Origin: Paenibacillus sp. IHBB 10380
Lineage (GTDB): Bacteria > Bacillota > Bacilli > Paenibacillales > Paenibacillaceae
Direction: 5' to 3'
Length of the DNA: 64,000 nt
NCBI RefSeq assembly: GCF_000949425.1
Contig: NZ_CP010976.1
Location: 1,984,001-2,048,000, forward strand
The translations under genes were made by a program, and so were the position numbers. Positions 20,057 to 29,188 of this stretch are shown in pieces (the stretch's first letter is position 1; every line of letters starts with the position of its first letter). The notes under the pieces were generated by a model, which saw only the letters and a list, made by a program, of their open reading frames with translations, did no database searches and was not told the origin of the DNA.

Positions 20057-20920
20057 TCAAGAAATGTTACTTGCATTTTTATAAAAATCTTCCGCTTCAT
20101 CCCGAATTTGTTTCCAATCTTCAAAGGCCAATTCAAGCTCTAAAGCAGCAATGAATTCCTCCAAATTTTCGATATCCTCAATATTGTCTGCCGTATCTTT
20201 TAAATCATAAGATATAGCGCTCCATATTCTATGGACTTTTCGAATAACAGTTGACACGAAATCTTTATACTGAATCAAATTCATGACTGGCGCTACTAAA
20301 TAGACAACTGTGTTTTGTGCAACAGCGAAATCATTCGAGTCATACAGTGGTAACTGTGACATCATATGCGACCAATTTTGTACTGTTTCTTCATATTTTT
20401 GTATCTCTGAATAAAATTCGGAGATGGACGTTGCCATAGATTGAGACTGTTGATAATAGGTCTGTGCGTGATTAGATAAATCTTTACATATATTTACGAA
20501 TTTTGATTTAGTATTTGGAGATAATTTACCATTTAGTGCTTCCGATAGTATTTGATTAAGATCATTATAATATTTAATAGTGATTAAATCTGCATAGGCT
20601 ACAATGTTTTGAGAAAGGATAAGTATATCTTTATGTCCTCCATTTTCCCAGAAATTACACTTCTCTCTAACATTTAACTTAGTCGCAATTGCTTCTTCAA
20701 CTAAACTACTAAAAGTAGAAGTTGTTATGAGTCTATCCCAATTTTTTTTAAATTTTCCATCGAGTATGCTATATATTCTTTCCTTCACATGATCTATACT
20801 GGTTGGTGCTGAGATCCACTCGTTTAAATAACCAGCGAATGAACGCCATTCTTCTATTGTAAGGAGAAAAGGAGAATTTTTCCCTCCTAATTCACGTGGA
20901 GAAAAGGCTAAATGGTTCAT
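20057..20920 (-). CDS. ClyA/Xax-type alpha-helical toxin protein, short paralog
   Basis: 287 residues, almost wholly helical. The start SPRELGGKNSPFLLTIEEWR matches ARNLGGKEGSPFLLKKEEWV of the third gene of this operon. The ends also align (IRKVHRIWSAISYDL...F...A..W....EAEDFYKNA against IDKIKGIWNSLNADL...F...A..W....QANDFRVNA). The central coiled-coil and hydrophobic tongue seen in the larger paralog are shortened; the nearest hydrophobic stretch is TVVYLVAPVMNLI. It has SD GGGGTG and follows the 767-residue gene by 66 bp. It is probably one component of a multi-part alpha pore-forming toxin related to xenorhabdolysin (XaxA/XaxB); that assignment is by pattern, not search. Confidence 0.7.
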   Translation of the reverse strand: MNHLAFSPRELGGKNSPFLLTIEEWRSFAGYLNEWISAPTSIDHVKERIYSILDGKFKKNWDRLITTSTFSSLVEEAIATKLNVREKCNFWENGGHKDILILSQNIVAYADLITIKYYNDLNQILSEALNGKLSPNTKSKFVNICKDLSNHAQTYYQQSQSMATSISEFYSEIQKYEETVQNWSHMMSQLPLYDSNDFAVAQNTVVYLVAPVMNLIQYKDFVSTVIRKVHRIWSAISYDLKDTADNIEDIENLEEFIAALELELAFEDWKQIRDEAEDFYKNASNIS

Positions 20921-20986
20921 GTAAACACCCCACTAGATAATTGTTATTTGTATTTACTCATTCCATTTTAGAAAGATTCGATTAGA

Positions 20987-23290
20987 TCATTTAAGACAGG
21001 ATTTTTTCTTATAATTAGCAACAAGAGATCCTGCTAGTTCCATTCGAATTTTTGTAACGTTAGAAAGGTCTGGTCCATCCGTTACTTTAATTGTCCAAGT
21101 TGTAAAGGGATTTGGAATAAAGTAATCGTAAGCAAATTCTTCAGCTATTGTGCCATCAGTAATAATCGTTGAACCTTCATAGCTAAAACCTAGTTTAAAG
21201 GGTTCTGTATTAAATTGAAACTTTTTATCTTTATAAATATCATAATAATGTCCCGAATTCGTAATCCGTATTTGTACTTTAGAAGTAGCGTCAACTCCAT
21301 CTAACCAAATTCGCATTAATTTAAGCCGAACACGATACTCGTTTTCAAAAAATGAATCCTTTAGGTTGATTTCCCAAGAAGCTTCTCTCGTCTCCTTAAG
21401 GGATTCCAAAGTCTTAGAATCTGTAATCTCTACTATTCGATTTTGAAATGGTTGAGGTGGTGGATTAAATTGTTTTAAAGCTTCCATACAGTCCCTTTGT
21501 AATGTAGCAACATCAACTTTTAATTCTGATACATCTTTTAAAATATTAGGATTTACATCTGAATCACGGAGAGCCCAATACTTATACGCATGTTTATAAT
21601 TTGCTAAAGCTACAAATAGAATTTGCTTCATATCTAAATAGCGTTGATATAACTTTTGTTCCATTTCTTCGTTTTCAGATTCTTGTCCTTCCAGATTCTC
21701 AATGTATTCTTTCAACCGTGCAAGATCTGCTTGGTTTATGTGTTTTTCCATCAGCAGACGAAACAGTTCTTGACTACAACGAATGATTGTCACTTGATTC
21801 GAAGCAAGTGTTTGCCCATAGACAGCTAAAATATCTAATGAAAGTAGATATTCTCTAGCCCCCTCAATCTCTTTCTTAATAGCATCTTCTAAAGCAGCCG
21901 CTGTTTTTAACTGAAATACTTTCCACGTTGCTTCTCCAGTCAGATCCTCTTTGGGCATTTCCCACTCCGTTTCTTGAATCTTTTTAAAGAGTTCATCTGG
22001 GAAATCCATATCAGCAGACGCTTCTGATATCTCGGCAGCTAATGCATATATTTTATTAATTAATTCAACTAATTCATTAAGTTTCTCCATACATTCTTTT
22101 AATGTTTGCGCTAATGAACCTAGCTCACCTCCAGCTTCTATTACTTCTTTTAAACTGTTAATTATATCGATAATTTCTCCAGGTGCAGCAGTCCCTCCTG
22201 ATCCAATTATCGCGCCCATAGATTCTGCAAAATTGAGAATAGCGGTTACTATTTTAAAAGCTAACTTCATCTGTTGTTCATAATTATATTTTATAAGCCC
22301 AAACTCGAAATCAATTTTAGCTTCTGTTACGATATGTTGCTGTTTTTCGAATTGACGCAAGGATGATTCAACAGCATCCTGAGTACTTCTCAGATTGTCT
22401 TTTGCTTGATTAATTAGTGTTTCTTTAAATAACAATGTATCCTGCTCATGCTGGAGCATAAGAGTAGCTGCTGCCTTTCGATCTGCAATTGCCAAGTTTT
22501 TATCTAAGTAACGGTAATATTGTTCTTCAAACTGCTGCGCTGCAGCCAAGAAAGCAGCAATTTCCTCTCTATAAAGCTCTTTATCCAGAAGTGGAACAAA
22601 CGTATTCTCACCATGGTTAGCAGTTAAAATAGTAAGTAATGAGGTGCTTTGTACACACAATGAATTTAAATCTTTATTCTGAGCTGTAAAAGCTTTCAAC
22701 CAATTTAATTGGCGAATCGCAATATCAGGTTGAGATTCAAAAAATAGACAAGCAACTTGAAAAACAGACATAAAAAGTTTTGAAAATTGAGGTGTAGGAA
22801 CGACATATGTGACCTCTTCTATTGTGAATTTACCATCCTTGTCAGACAATCGGACTCCCTTATTCGTAAGCTCAATAGAATGAGGTGGAGTGGTCCCTTG
22901 ACCATAATTTGGTACAGCATGTAACGTTCCAGCAAGCTCAAGCCCATAGATTGTCAACTGTGCGCGTTTTTTTTCACTTTGATAATCTAATAGGATCTCT
23001 GCGGTACCCTCTGATTCTATTTCCACACGTCTTGTTCTAATAATTAGTTCCATATCTTTTAAAGTGCAGCTAAAATTTGCAGGTATTCTAACAACATCAG
23101 CATAAATTGATATAGCGATTGGCTCTAACTTTTGTTCCTCAATTTCCTTGTATACCTGGCCTAAATCAACAAATAAATTACGAATCTCATATTTTACTTT
23201 AGTAGAACTTAAATAAAATGTTCCTGGAATGTGTTGATTATTCAACAATTCTTCATATAGTTTTTTATAATCCATTTTATTAGCTATCAT
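20987..23290 (-). CDS. Large toxin component, helical core with Tc-A-like C-terminus
   Basis: 767 residues, no signal peptide. Residues 25-165 look beta-rich (IAISIYADVVRIPANFSCTL; ELIIRTRRVEIESEG). About 165-600 is helical with long coiled coils, and a hydrophobic, glycine-rich hairpin at 341-379 (MKLAFKIVTAILNFAESMGA then IIGSGGTAAPGEII) could insert in membranes. The last 140 residues resemble the C-terminal beta domain of insecticidal Tc A subunits: EAFAYD-type wording, PNPFTTWTIKV, then LSNVTKIRMELAGSL. It sits between two paralogous ClyA/Xax-like genes on the same strand with good ribosome sites (GGGGGAAATAC), so it is likely the scaffold, receptor-binding or pore part of the same toxin. 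I do not know a named family with this exact layout. Confidence 0.6.
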   Translation of the reverse strand: MIANKMDYKKLYEELLNNQHIPGTFYLSSTKVKYEIRNLFVDLGQVYKEIEEQKLEPIAISIYADVVRIPANFSCTLKDMELIIRTRRVEIESEGTAEILLDYQSEKKRAQLTIYGLELAGTLHAVPNYGQGTTPPHSIELTNKGVRLSDKDGKFTIEEVTYVVPTPQFSKLFMSVFQVACLFFESQPDIAIRQLNWLKAFTAQNKDLNSLCVQSTSLLTILTANHGENTFVPLLDKELYREEIAAFLAAAQQFEEQYYRYLDKNLAIADRKAAATLMLQHEQDTLLFKETLINQAKDNLRSTQDAVESSLRQFEKQQHIVTEAKIDFEFGLIKYNYEQQMKLAFKIVTAILNFAESMGAIIGSGGTAAPGEIIDIINSLKEVIEAGGELGSLAQTLKECMEKLNELVELINKIYALAAEISEASADMDFPDELFKKIQETEWEMPKEDLTGEATWKVFQLKTAAALEDAIKKEIEGAREYLLSLDILAVYGQTLASNQVTIIRCSQELFRLLMEKHINQADLARLKEYIENLEGQESENEEMEQKLYQRYLDMKQILFVALANYKHAYKYWALRDSDVNPNILKDVSELKVDVATLQRDCMEALKQFNPPPQPFQNRIVEITDSKTLESLKETREASWEINLKDSFFENEYRVRLKLMRIWLDGVDATSKVQIRITNSGHYYDIYKDKKFQFNTEPFKLGFSYEGSTIITDGTIAEEFAYDYFIPNPFTTWTIKVTDGPDLSNVTKIRMELAGSLVANYKKKSCLK

Positions 23291-23489
23291 GTATTTCCCC
23301 CATTTACATCAAATTAGGGACAAAAGAAGCTACACAAGTAAGAATTAAATCTCGGTTTCTTGTTCTTCCTTTGCCCCTACCCTGTATTCATAGTTTTAGT
23401 TTCTACTGATTTATAAGTTAATACCCTAGATAGCACATAATTTTGTTATATACGCTCTATCCTATTCATTTCTTTTAATGTATTTATGC

Positions 23490-24551
23490 TTATGCGATAT
23501 ATTGATCAACTATAAATCCTACATCTGCATTAACTCGGAAATCATTTGCTTGTTCACCTACTGTTACCCATTGTGAAATTGCGAATTCAATTCCAAGGTC
23601 GGCAAATTCCGGATCATCATGAATATCTTCCATTGTAATTTCTGAAAGTGCTAAAAGGTCAGCATTAAGAGAATTCCAAATCCCCTTGATTTTATCAATT
23701 ACAGGAAGTGCCTCCTCTATCTGTTTTTGGGTTTTGTCTGTTCCCACATCTGCCTTATCGAGTAAAGACATTAAATAAACATTTCGCTGTATAGTTGCAT
23801 CTGTTGCTTCGATTTTTTGTTTTGTAGCCTCAATTTGAGCCTGTAACATTTTCCCTTTCGTACTGTCAAGAATTCCCTTTAATATAAAACCAAAAACAGG
23901 ACCAAGTAATAAAGACAACCAAGATTGAGATTCATAATCTTCGAATTCGTCTGTATATTGTTCTAGCTCTTTCCGCAATTTGTCTACTTCAGTTCTAAGA
24001 TCTTTTACTACTTGGCTATTTTCTCCATACAATTTATCATATTTAACTTTAACCGTTATTAAGTTTGTATAATCAGCTGCTGTATCAGTAGCGAACTTTC
24101 CAACGGCCTCCGCCAATGTTCCAGCATGGTCACCGAACTCTTTCGCTTCACTCGCTAACTTTTTACAAATTTTCTGGAATTTTTCTAAGGCCTCATTATC
24201 ACCTTCTAAAATATCCGGTAAAAGTTCAAGTAAAGGTGCATAGTAAACTTTTGCTCTTCCTGAATAATTAACAATTTGATGCGCAACATCAAGAATTCCT
24301 CTGTAGGTAGTATCGTTCCAGTTTGTACAATGATCTTTAATACTTGTATTAACTGTATATAACTCTCCAAAATCTGGAAGTGACACTGCGTTATCCAACG
24401 CTAAAGCTTTACGCATCTCCTTAACATTTACAGGTAAATATGCACCATCACCTGTGTATTTTTGAATTTTAACCCATTCTTCTTTTTTTAGTAAAAAAGG
24501 AGAACCTTCCTTACCTCCAAGATTTCTTGCTGAAATATCTCTTTTCACCAT
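23490..24551 (-). CDS. ClyA/Xax-type alpha pore-forming toxin protein, long paralog
   Basis: 353 residues and first gene of the toxin operon. N-terminal phrase GGKEGSPFLLKKEEW, long amphipathic helices (about 80-205), then a single hydrophobic segment SWLSLLLGPVFGFILKGILD (residues 210-229) flanked by coiled coil (QAQIEATKQKIEATDATIQR). This helix-tongue-helix plan is that of ClyA, HBL/NHE and XaxA-type cytotoxins, where the tongue enters the target membrane. No signal peptide is seen, as in Xax and ClyA toxins. SD AAAGGGTG precedes the ATG. The partner paralog at 20057 shares both ends but not the tongue. Confidence 0.72.
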   Translation of the reverse strand: MVKRDISARNLGGKEGSPFLLKKEEWVKIQKYTGDGAYLPVNVKEMRKALALDNAVSLPDFGELYTVNTSIKDHCTNWNDTTYRGILDVAHQIVNYSGRAKVYYAPLLELLPDILEGDNEALEKFQKICKKLASEAKEFGDHAGTLAEAVGKFATDTAADYTNLITVKVKYDKLYGENSQVVKDLRTEVDKLRKELEQYTDEFEDYESQSWLSLLLGPVFGFILKGILDSTKGKMLQAQIEATKQKIEATDATIQRNVYLMSLLDKADVGTDKTQKQIEEALPVIDKIKGIWNSLNADLLALSEITMEDIHDDPEFADLGIEFAISQWVTVGEQANDFRVNADVGFIVDQYIA

Positions 24552-24559
24552 ATCAATAC

Positions 24560-24790
24560 ACCCTTTCTATTTCACATAATTAATTCACATTATTGGTCAT
24601 ACTCCTACTATTGCGAACAATACGATCAACATTTCGAACTTCAAACTTTACATAGTAAAGTAAAATACAAGAACAATAATTAATTAATCCCCTTCCTTTA
24701 TTTGGATATTTTTACATACCGTTAAGCGTATGTTGTTATCTAATAATTTAGAATTGAGAAATATATTTGTCGGTTTAATTCCTAGAGGGT
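24560..24790. promoter_or_regulatory. Presumed promoter region of the toxin operon
   Basis: About 230 AT-rich bp upstream of the first toxin gene with no gene of its own. It must hold the toxin promoter, but I cannot assign a clear -35/-10 pair with confidence. It ends at an IS6-type remnant. Confidence 0.4.
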
Positions 24791-25117
24791 TCTGGTACAG
24801 AAACTTCAATAATTGCGGAATCTCAAGCAGACCAATGACTCGTGGAGAGCAGATGAAACATACATAAAAGTAAAAGGACAATGGATGTATTTGTATCGTG
24901 CATTCGATTCAGAAGGGAATACGATTGATTTTTATCTAAGTGAATTAAGAGATAAACAAGCAGCCAAGCGCTTTTTTAAGAAAGCCTTGGCTACGTGCCA
25001 TTCTACAACTCCACGTGTGATTACGGTTGATAAGAACCCAGTTTATCCTGTAGCGATTCAAGAGTTAAAAGAAGAAAAAAGTATGCCAATGAGTTTAGTA
25101 GCAAACAATTCAGAGTT
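24791..25117 (+). pseudogene. IS6/IS240-family transposase, internal fragment
   Basis: Encodes SWRADETYIKVKGQWMYLYR, AFDSEGNTIDFYLSELRDKQ and AAKRFFKKAL, then ITVDKNPVYPVAIQELK. These are the first two catalytic aspartate regions of IS6-family DDE transposases (DETYIKV; TVDK, usually TTDK). The N-terminus is missing, and the C-terminal half is cut where a copy of hairpin repeat A begins at 25118. It lies directly upstream of the toxin operon, so mobile-element activity may have brought the toxin here. Confidence 0.85.
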
Positions 25118-25190
25118 CTGCCCGTTAGTTGAAAAAGGACTGCCGATGATGCTGGCATCCTCTTCTCATTGCGCTATAGTGTCCCTTTAG
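25118..25190 (+). repeat. Dispersed hairpin repeat A, copy 2
   Basis: CTGCCCGTTAGTTGAAAAAG at the left, hairpin GGACTGCCg...GCTGGCATCC, and GCTATAGTGTCCCTTTAG at the right. It interrupts the IS6 fragment precisely. Confidence 0.8.
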
Positions 25191-25249
25191 TGAAGTATAA
25201 TCCCTGAAAATATGCTGATGAAACTAATACTCAGCACTCCCTAGAAGAA

Positions 25250-25771
25250 TTACAAATTAATAACTTTCCCTAATCCTTTTAATGCCCCAAATATTTTAGT
25301 ATCATCTCTAGGATCTTGAATTTTTCCAGAGCGTATTTTGTACATATCGTTATCACTTCCTTTAAGCCAATTAGAAGAGATCCTCGGAATATCAAGATCA
25401 AGAAATTGAGAAGATAAATGGGACCAAAAAGTCCCTAGATATATTCTTTCATTACCCACAACTACAACAAAAGGTTTACCGCCTGCTGGTACTTTTACTT
25501 CTAGCTTTTCCTCTAAACTAATGCCTTCCTTCATTGTGAATTCATGTTCTGTCCAATTGTATGTTCTAATTTCCTTGTCGGTAAGCACAGGTATTGTTTC
25601 TAATGGAAGATCATCAAGCTTTTTACTCATGGCTTCAGTTGTGGATAAGTCTTTAACCAAATAGATTGAGAATTCATTAACAGCTCTCTCCTTATTGCCA
25701 TTATTACAGCCAACAATTAGGAATAGAATAACATTCAGAATTACAAATAATTTTATTTTAGATGATCTCAT
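25250..25771 (-). CDS. Lipoprotein of unknown function
   Basis: 173 residues with a lipoprotein signal: a basic start, a hydrophobic core FVILNVILFLIVGC and the lipobox cysteine at residue 22. The mature part (DLSTTEAMSKKLDDLPLETI; YNWTEHEFTMKEG) matches no family I recognise, but the layout is common for small Bacillales lipoproteins of the cell surface. It stands alone between two copies of repeat A. Confidence 0.65.
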   Translation of the reverse strand: MRSSKIKLFVILNVILFLIVGCNNGNKERAVNEFSIYLVKDLSTTEAMSKKLDDLPLETIPVLTDKEIRTYNWTEHEFTMKEGISLEEKLEVKVPAGGKPFVVVVGNERIYLGTFWSHLSSQFLDLDIPRISSNWLKGSDNDMYKIRSGKIQDPRDDTKIFGALKGLGKVINL

Positions 25772-25871
25772 AGGAACCCCTCTCTTTAGACACTCATGAC
25801 AGTATAGATGTTAGATATTTATAAAGGTTTAATTTTCTATGGTACTTCATCCAATATTAACATGTCCATTG

Positions 25872-25953
25872 CTCAACTATACTGCCCGTTAATTGAGAAA
25901 AGGCTGCCTTATGGCAGCCTAAATACATTTGAACTATCGTGTCCCGTTAGCGT
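25872..25953 (+). repeat. Dispersed hairpin repeat A, copy 3
   Basis: CAACTATACTGCCCGTTAAT, then the hairpin AGGCTGCCttatGGCAGCCT, then TTGAACTATCGTGTCCCGTT and AGCGTAA. A textbook copy: direct-repeat end, stem-loop, direct-repeat end. Confidence 0.85.
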
Positions 25954-25997
25954 AACAACATCGTTTCACTAAAAGATAACTTGCTGAAACCTTAACT

Positions 25998-26663
25998 TTA
26001 TAATCCTTGGCTAAGTCCTAATATCTGATCATTTACATTTACATTACTTAATCCCCCGTGATAACAAACCACGGATGCAATGTCAAGGTCTACATATTTT
26101 TTCAAAGAGAGACGAGCTGCATTCATATCCAGTGTGGTCGGGACATGAATTCCCCCGAGAATCCCGTCTACACTGTACATCGAATCCCCGGCAATGAGAG
26201 TCTTACTTTGCTTTAAATAAAGGCTGATATGACCGGGAGTATGCCCAGGAGTATGGATGACGCGAATCCTGCCGCAAAACGGCAGTTCCTGACCGTCTAT
26301 CAAGGTTTCATCCACTTTGCCCTTCGGGGGATTCTCAAGGTGACCGTCTTTTATAAGAGGTATCTCCCCCTGAATATACGGCTTATCCAGCTCGTGTGCA
26401 TATACTTTAACATCATTGCCACACTCCTTCAAAATCTCAGGAAGACTACCTATATGATCCACATCCTGATGCGTCAAAATCACAACTTTTAGTTTGTCGA
26501 ACGACACTCCTACCTTTTCCATGGCGACGCGTAAATCTTCAATTTGCCCTGGGAATCCTGTGTCTATTAAAACGGCCATTTCTTGATCCCACAAAAGAGT
26601 TGGGTGAATAATATTCCCATGAAAATCTAGATGAAGCATTTCTACTCCCTTAGATACTTCCAT
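25998..26663 (-). CDS. MBL-fold metallo-hydrolase
   Basis: 221 residues with the metallo-beta-lactamase fold. The metal motif is VILTHQDVDHIGSLPE (H-x-D-x-D-H variant H-Q-D-V-D-H), with further ligand regions VIHTPGHTPGHISLYL and AGDSMYSVDG. Such proteins are glyoxalase II-like or quorum-quenching hydrolases; the substrate is unknown. Start behind GGAGGTCC. The next gene upstream on the strand is a VOC protein, and the two may be a detoxification pair, but the 90-bp gap leaves this open. Confidence 0.88.
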   Translation of the reverse strand: MEVSKGVEMLHLDFHGNIIHPTLLWDQEMAVLIDTGFPGQIEDLRVAMEKVGVSFDKLKVVILTHQDVDHIGSLPEILKECGNDVKVYAHELDKPYIQGEIPLIKDGHLENPPKGKVDETLIDGQELPFCGRIRVIHTPGHTPGHISLYLKQSKTLIAGDSMYSVDGILGGIHVPTTLDMNAARLSLKKYVDLDIASVVCYHGGLSNVNVNDQILGLSQGL

Positions 26664-26753
26664 AATTTTGGACCTCCATATAATAAATTTTATACGTAAA
26701 ATACTATTATTACGAAGATTTAGAAGTTACGGGGTCATTTTTCCGAACGACTC

Positions 26754-27104
26754 TCAATCAAACGATTCAGCGATTTCATGCACGTTACCAAACGGATCAA
26801 CGAAAGCAGCATATCGCCCTTGAGTAGGTTTATCATGCAAAAACTGAATACCCTTTTCCTTCATTTCCTTATAAGTTTGCTCAACAGATACGACCTCAAA
26901 CACCAAGACTGTTCTAGCCTCGTTTGAATAATCTCCAATTTCTTTGGTCTTTTCACACTTAAAAGCTATAAGCTGACAGCCGTCAAGGGCAAATACAAGC
27001 TTATTTTCTTGCTCTAACAGTGTTTGCAAACCCAGCAATTCAGAATAAAACCATCTCGCCTTTGTCATGTCATTGACGAAAATCATTATATGTCCTAGTT
27101 TCAT
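26754..27104 (-). CDS. VOC-family (glyoxalase/dioxygenase fold) protein
   Basis: 116 residues from the ATG at 27104; a longer frame starts at a GTG inside the SD region. The pattern KLGHIMIFVNDMTKARWFYS, ELLGLQTL, and AAFVDPFGNVHEIAES is the paired beta-alpha-beta-beta-beta fold of VOC proteins, with metal-ligand positions H (LGHIM) and E (HEIAE). Members act on methylglyoxal, fosfomycin, bleomycin or dioxygenase substrates; which one cannot be told. Confidence 0.85.
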   Translation of the reverse strand: MKLGHIMIFVNDMTKARWFYSELLGLQTLLEQENKLVFALDGCQLIAFKCEKTKEIGDYSNEARTVLVFEVVSVEQTYKEMKEKGIQFLHDKPTQGRYAAFVDPFGNVHEIAESFD

Positions 27105-27204
27105 AAGGCTATGCTGCCCCTTCACTTTTTTGAGGATACCATTTTTTATGGTTCATGCAGAATCTTTGCTAATGATTATTTGAAGTATTCGCGAATTGAT
27201 TAAC

Positions 27205-27283
27205 ATATCCTGCCCGTTAGCTCACCTAGGATGCCGTTTCATACCGCCAGCCTAGTCCTGGTGATTGTTCTCCGTTAGCGTAA
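27205..27283 (+). repeat. Dispersed hairpin repeat A, copy 4
   Basis: CATATCCTGCCCGTTAGCTC, stem CTAGGatGCCG / CGCCAGCCTAG, and TTGTTCTCCGTTAGCGTAA at the right. Lies between the VOC gene and the cyclase gene. Confidence 0.75.
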
Positions 27284-27360
27284 TGATTCAACACACCCTT
27301 TTTCGAGGATAATACAACGGGTTTTCCTTAGTTTATTTCTTTGCAAGTCAAGAATGGCTT

Positions 27361-28047
27361 TTATTCTTCAATTTCAACGATCACATTAACGACAGATGCA
27401 TCGTGGTTCTTAATTCGGAGTGGTGCTGTGAAGGCAGAAATGAGCTTTTTTCCGACCAATGGCGCTGGATTAATGTCTTCATAAATAAGCATTGTCGGCT
27501 CTTCATACTTTTCGTGGTCTAAGAAGGCATGGTGGACAAAATATCCATTTCCTTTTGCTTCTGTCAAATTTTCGATGCTCAAGGTATCAATGGCCACCGC
27601 TTTGCAGTTTGGCAACTTCGTACGGATGTATTCGGCAGCTTCTGGGGAGACAGCTGGGAAATTATTGGCGTATTTCTCGAAATCCGTGTCCCGGTGTTTC
27701 CAATTGCTCGTATTAAAGATCAGAATATCCGCTTCATACAGGTCTTCATATTCCTCCAGCTTTTCGATGGTGATAAAGCCGTTCGGGCCAAGCGGACAAT
27801 TGATTAATAGTGGCTTTCGGTAGATGAAGTCTTCAATTGGAACAGCATCTATTCCCTTACCGTTATTCAAATGATGCCACGGGGCATCCACATGAGTACC
27901 GGCATGAAGATAAATGCTTAACACACTTCCATTCCAGTCATCCCCTTTGTCCAAACGCTCTCTAGGCTCTATTGTCACTTCTGGCAATCCTGGATATACA
28001 GGCATTCCTTCATAAATCGGGTAACCAATTTCAACGTATTTTGGCAT
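27361..28047 (-). CDS. Cyclase-family (kynurenine formamidase-like) protein
   Basis: 228 residues from the ATG at 28047 behind GAGGAGCG; the longer upstream frame runs into repeat sequence and is not used. The metal motif is YLHAGTHVDAPWHH (H-x-G-T-H-x-D-x-P-x-H-x), typical of cyclase/KynB-type metal hydrolases, with later FNTSNWKHRDTDFEKY and the AIDTLSIENL region. The enzymes hydrolyse N-formylkynurenine or isatin-like substrates; the exact substrate is unknown. Single gene between repeat A copies. Confidence 0.88.
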   Translation of the reverse strand: MPKYVEIGYPIYEGMPVYPGLPEVTIEPRERLDKGDDWNGSVLSIYLHAGTHVDAPWHHLNNGKGIDAVPIEDFIYRKPLLINCPLGPNGFITIEKLEEYEDLYEADILIFNTSNWKHRDTDFEKYANNFPAVSPEAAEYIRTKLPNCKAVAIDTLSIENLTEAKGNGYFVHHAFLDHEKYEEPTMLIYEDINPAPLVGKKLISAFTAPLRIKNHDASVVNVIVEIEE

Positions 28048-28231
28048 ACTAAGACGCTCCTCTATGTGTATAACTACAAGCTCAGTATTAAAACTCCTAC
28101 TCAATTTAAATGTGACTATATTCATATGCTGTTGTATCCCGTTAGTTCGACCATGTCTCTCTCTATATAATAAGAGTTCGCCATTATATTCTAATACAGT
28201 AAGGCCAGATTTCATCTTGTTAGAGTGGATC

Positions 28232-29188
28232 TCATTCTTTGTACTCAGGATGATTATGTCGTTTGCATCCGAACAAGTAACAACTTGTACTCATTGAAGT
28301 GTTATATTTCATAGAGGGAGTATAGCCAGATGATATCTGCTCGTACATAATTTCATATTCATTTTTTTCATCAAGTAGTTGCTGAATGTATTCTTCATTT
28401 TCTCTCTCAGTCCACTCTTCGTTGCACACTTCTTCACCAGCTTCACGGATATCCACAACTTTTTGCTGAATTACTTCTTTAATGATATCACGAACGCGAT
28501 TTGGGTTATTTATTTTAAATAAAGCATACACGTAACGACTTACCCAGTCCGGTGTCTTCCAATAGGTTTGCCAACCTTTTTCAAACCATTGGACCGATTC
28601 CTCAAAGTAACCTAATTCAAGAAATAACTCTGCTATTTCAACTGTGCCTACAAACTCATCATCATTTTCAGAGAATGTGTCTAATTTATTTTTCGCCTCT
28701 TCTTTTCTTCCAAGTTCAATCAAGCATTTTACATGGCTGTACATTGCATAATCGGATCTTTTTGAGCTTAGAAGAAAATAATCTGAAGCCTCTTGTAATT
28801 GCCCTAGGTGATAATTAGCTACGGCTAGATTGTTATGTGCTTCATCCGAAGGCTGAATTATTATAGACTGGAGCAAAGCATCTGAAGCAAGTTGCCACAT
28901 TTCCTTTTCCATATAGATCTCACCTAATAAGTTATAAGGAAAATGAGATGTAGGATTCAATTCGATAGCCTCTTCGATTAATTTCAAGGCTGTTTCCTTG
29001 TCGCACTCCTCATGCAGATATATCCAAGCAAGGTTTGTTAATGATTGAATATCTCGCGATTCTTCTACGGCGTTTTTGAAAAATCTCAAGGCTTCATCAT
29101 ATTCATTTCTTTCAAGACACTCGATTGCTCTTTGATTGGTGTTCAAATAACGTATCCCCTTTTTATCTTGTCGATAAATAACAGCCAT
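28232..29188 (-). CDS. Tetratricopeptide-repeat protein
   Basis: 318 residues of helical repeats with the TPR signature spaced about 34 residues: AIECLERNEYDEALRFFKNA, LTNLAWIYLHEECDKETALK, NLLGEIYMEKEMWQLASDAL, NNLAVANYHLGQLQEASDYF, then further weaker units. Cytosolic, no signal peptide. TPR proteins bind partner proteins; no partner is evident here. SD is weak (CAGG directly before ATG), so the start is less sure. Flanked by partial repeat A copies. Confidence 0.75.
   Translation of the reverse strand: MAVIYRQDKKGIRYLNTNQRAIECLERNEYDEALRFFKNAVEESRDIQSLTNLAWIYLHEECDKETALKLIEEAIELNPTSHFPYNLLGEIYMEKEMWQLASDALLQSIIIQPSDEAHNNLAVANYHLGQLQEASDYFLLSSKRSDYAMYSHVKCLIELGRKEEAKNKLDTFSENDDEFVGTVEIAELFLELGYFEESVQWFEKGWQTYWKTPDWVSRYVYALFKINNPNRVRDIIKEVIQQKVVDIREAGEEVCNEEWTERENEEYIQQLLDEKNEYEIMYEQISSGYTPSMKYNTSMSTSCYLFGCKRHNHPEYKE

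Noticed and set aside
20987..23290. Middle toxin gene as a full Tc A subunit
   Set aside because: At 767 residues it is far too short for TcA (usually over 2000) and shares only the C-terminal wording; no TcB/TcC genes are nearby.
28048..28215. Longer N-terminus for the cyclase gene
   Set aside because: The extra residues derive from repeat-like sequence, and the internal ATG has the proper ribosome site and the family start MPKYVEIGYPIYEG.
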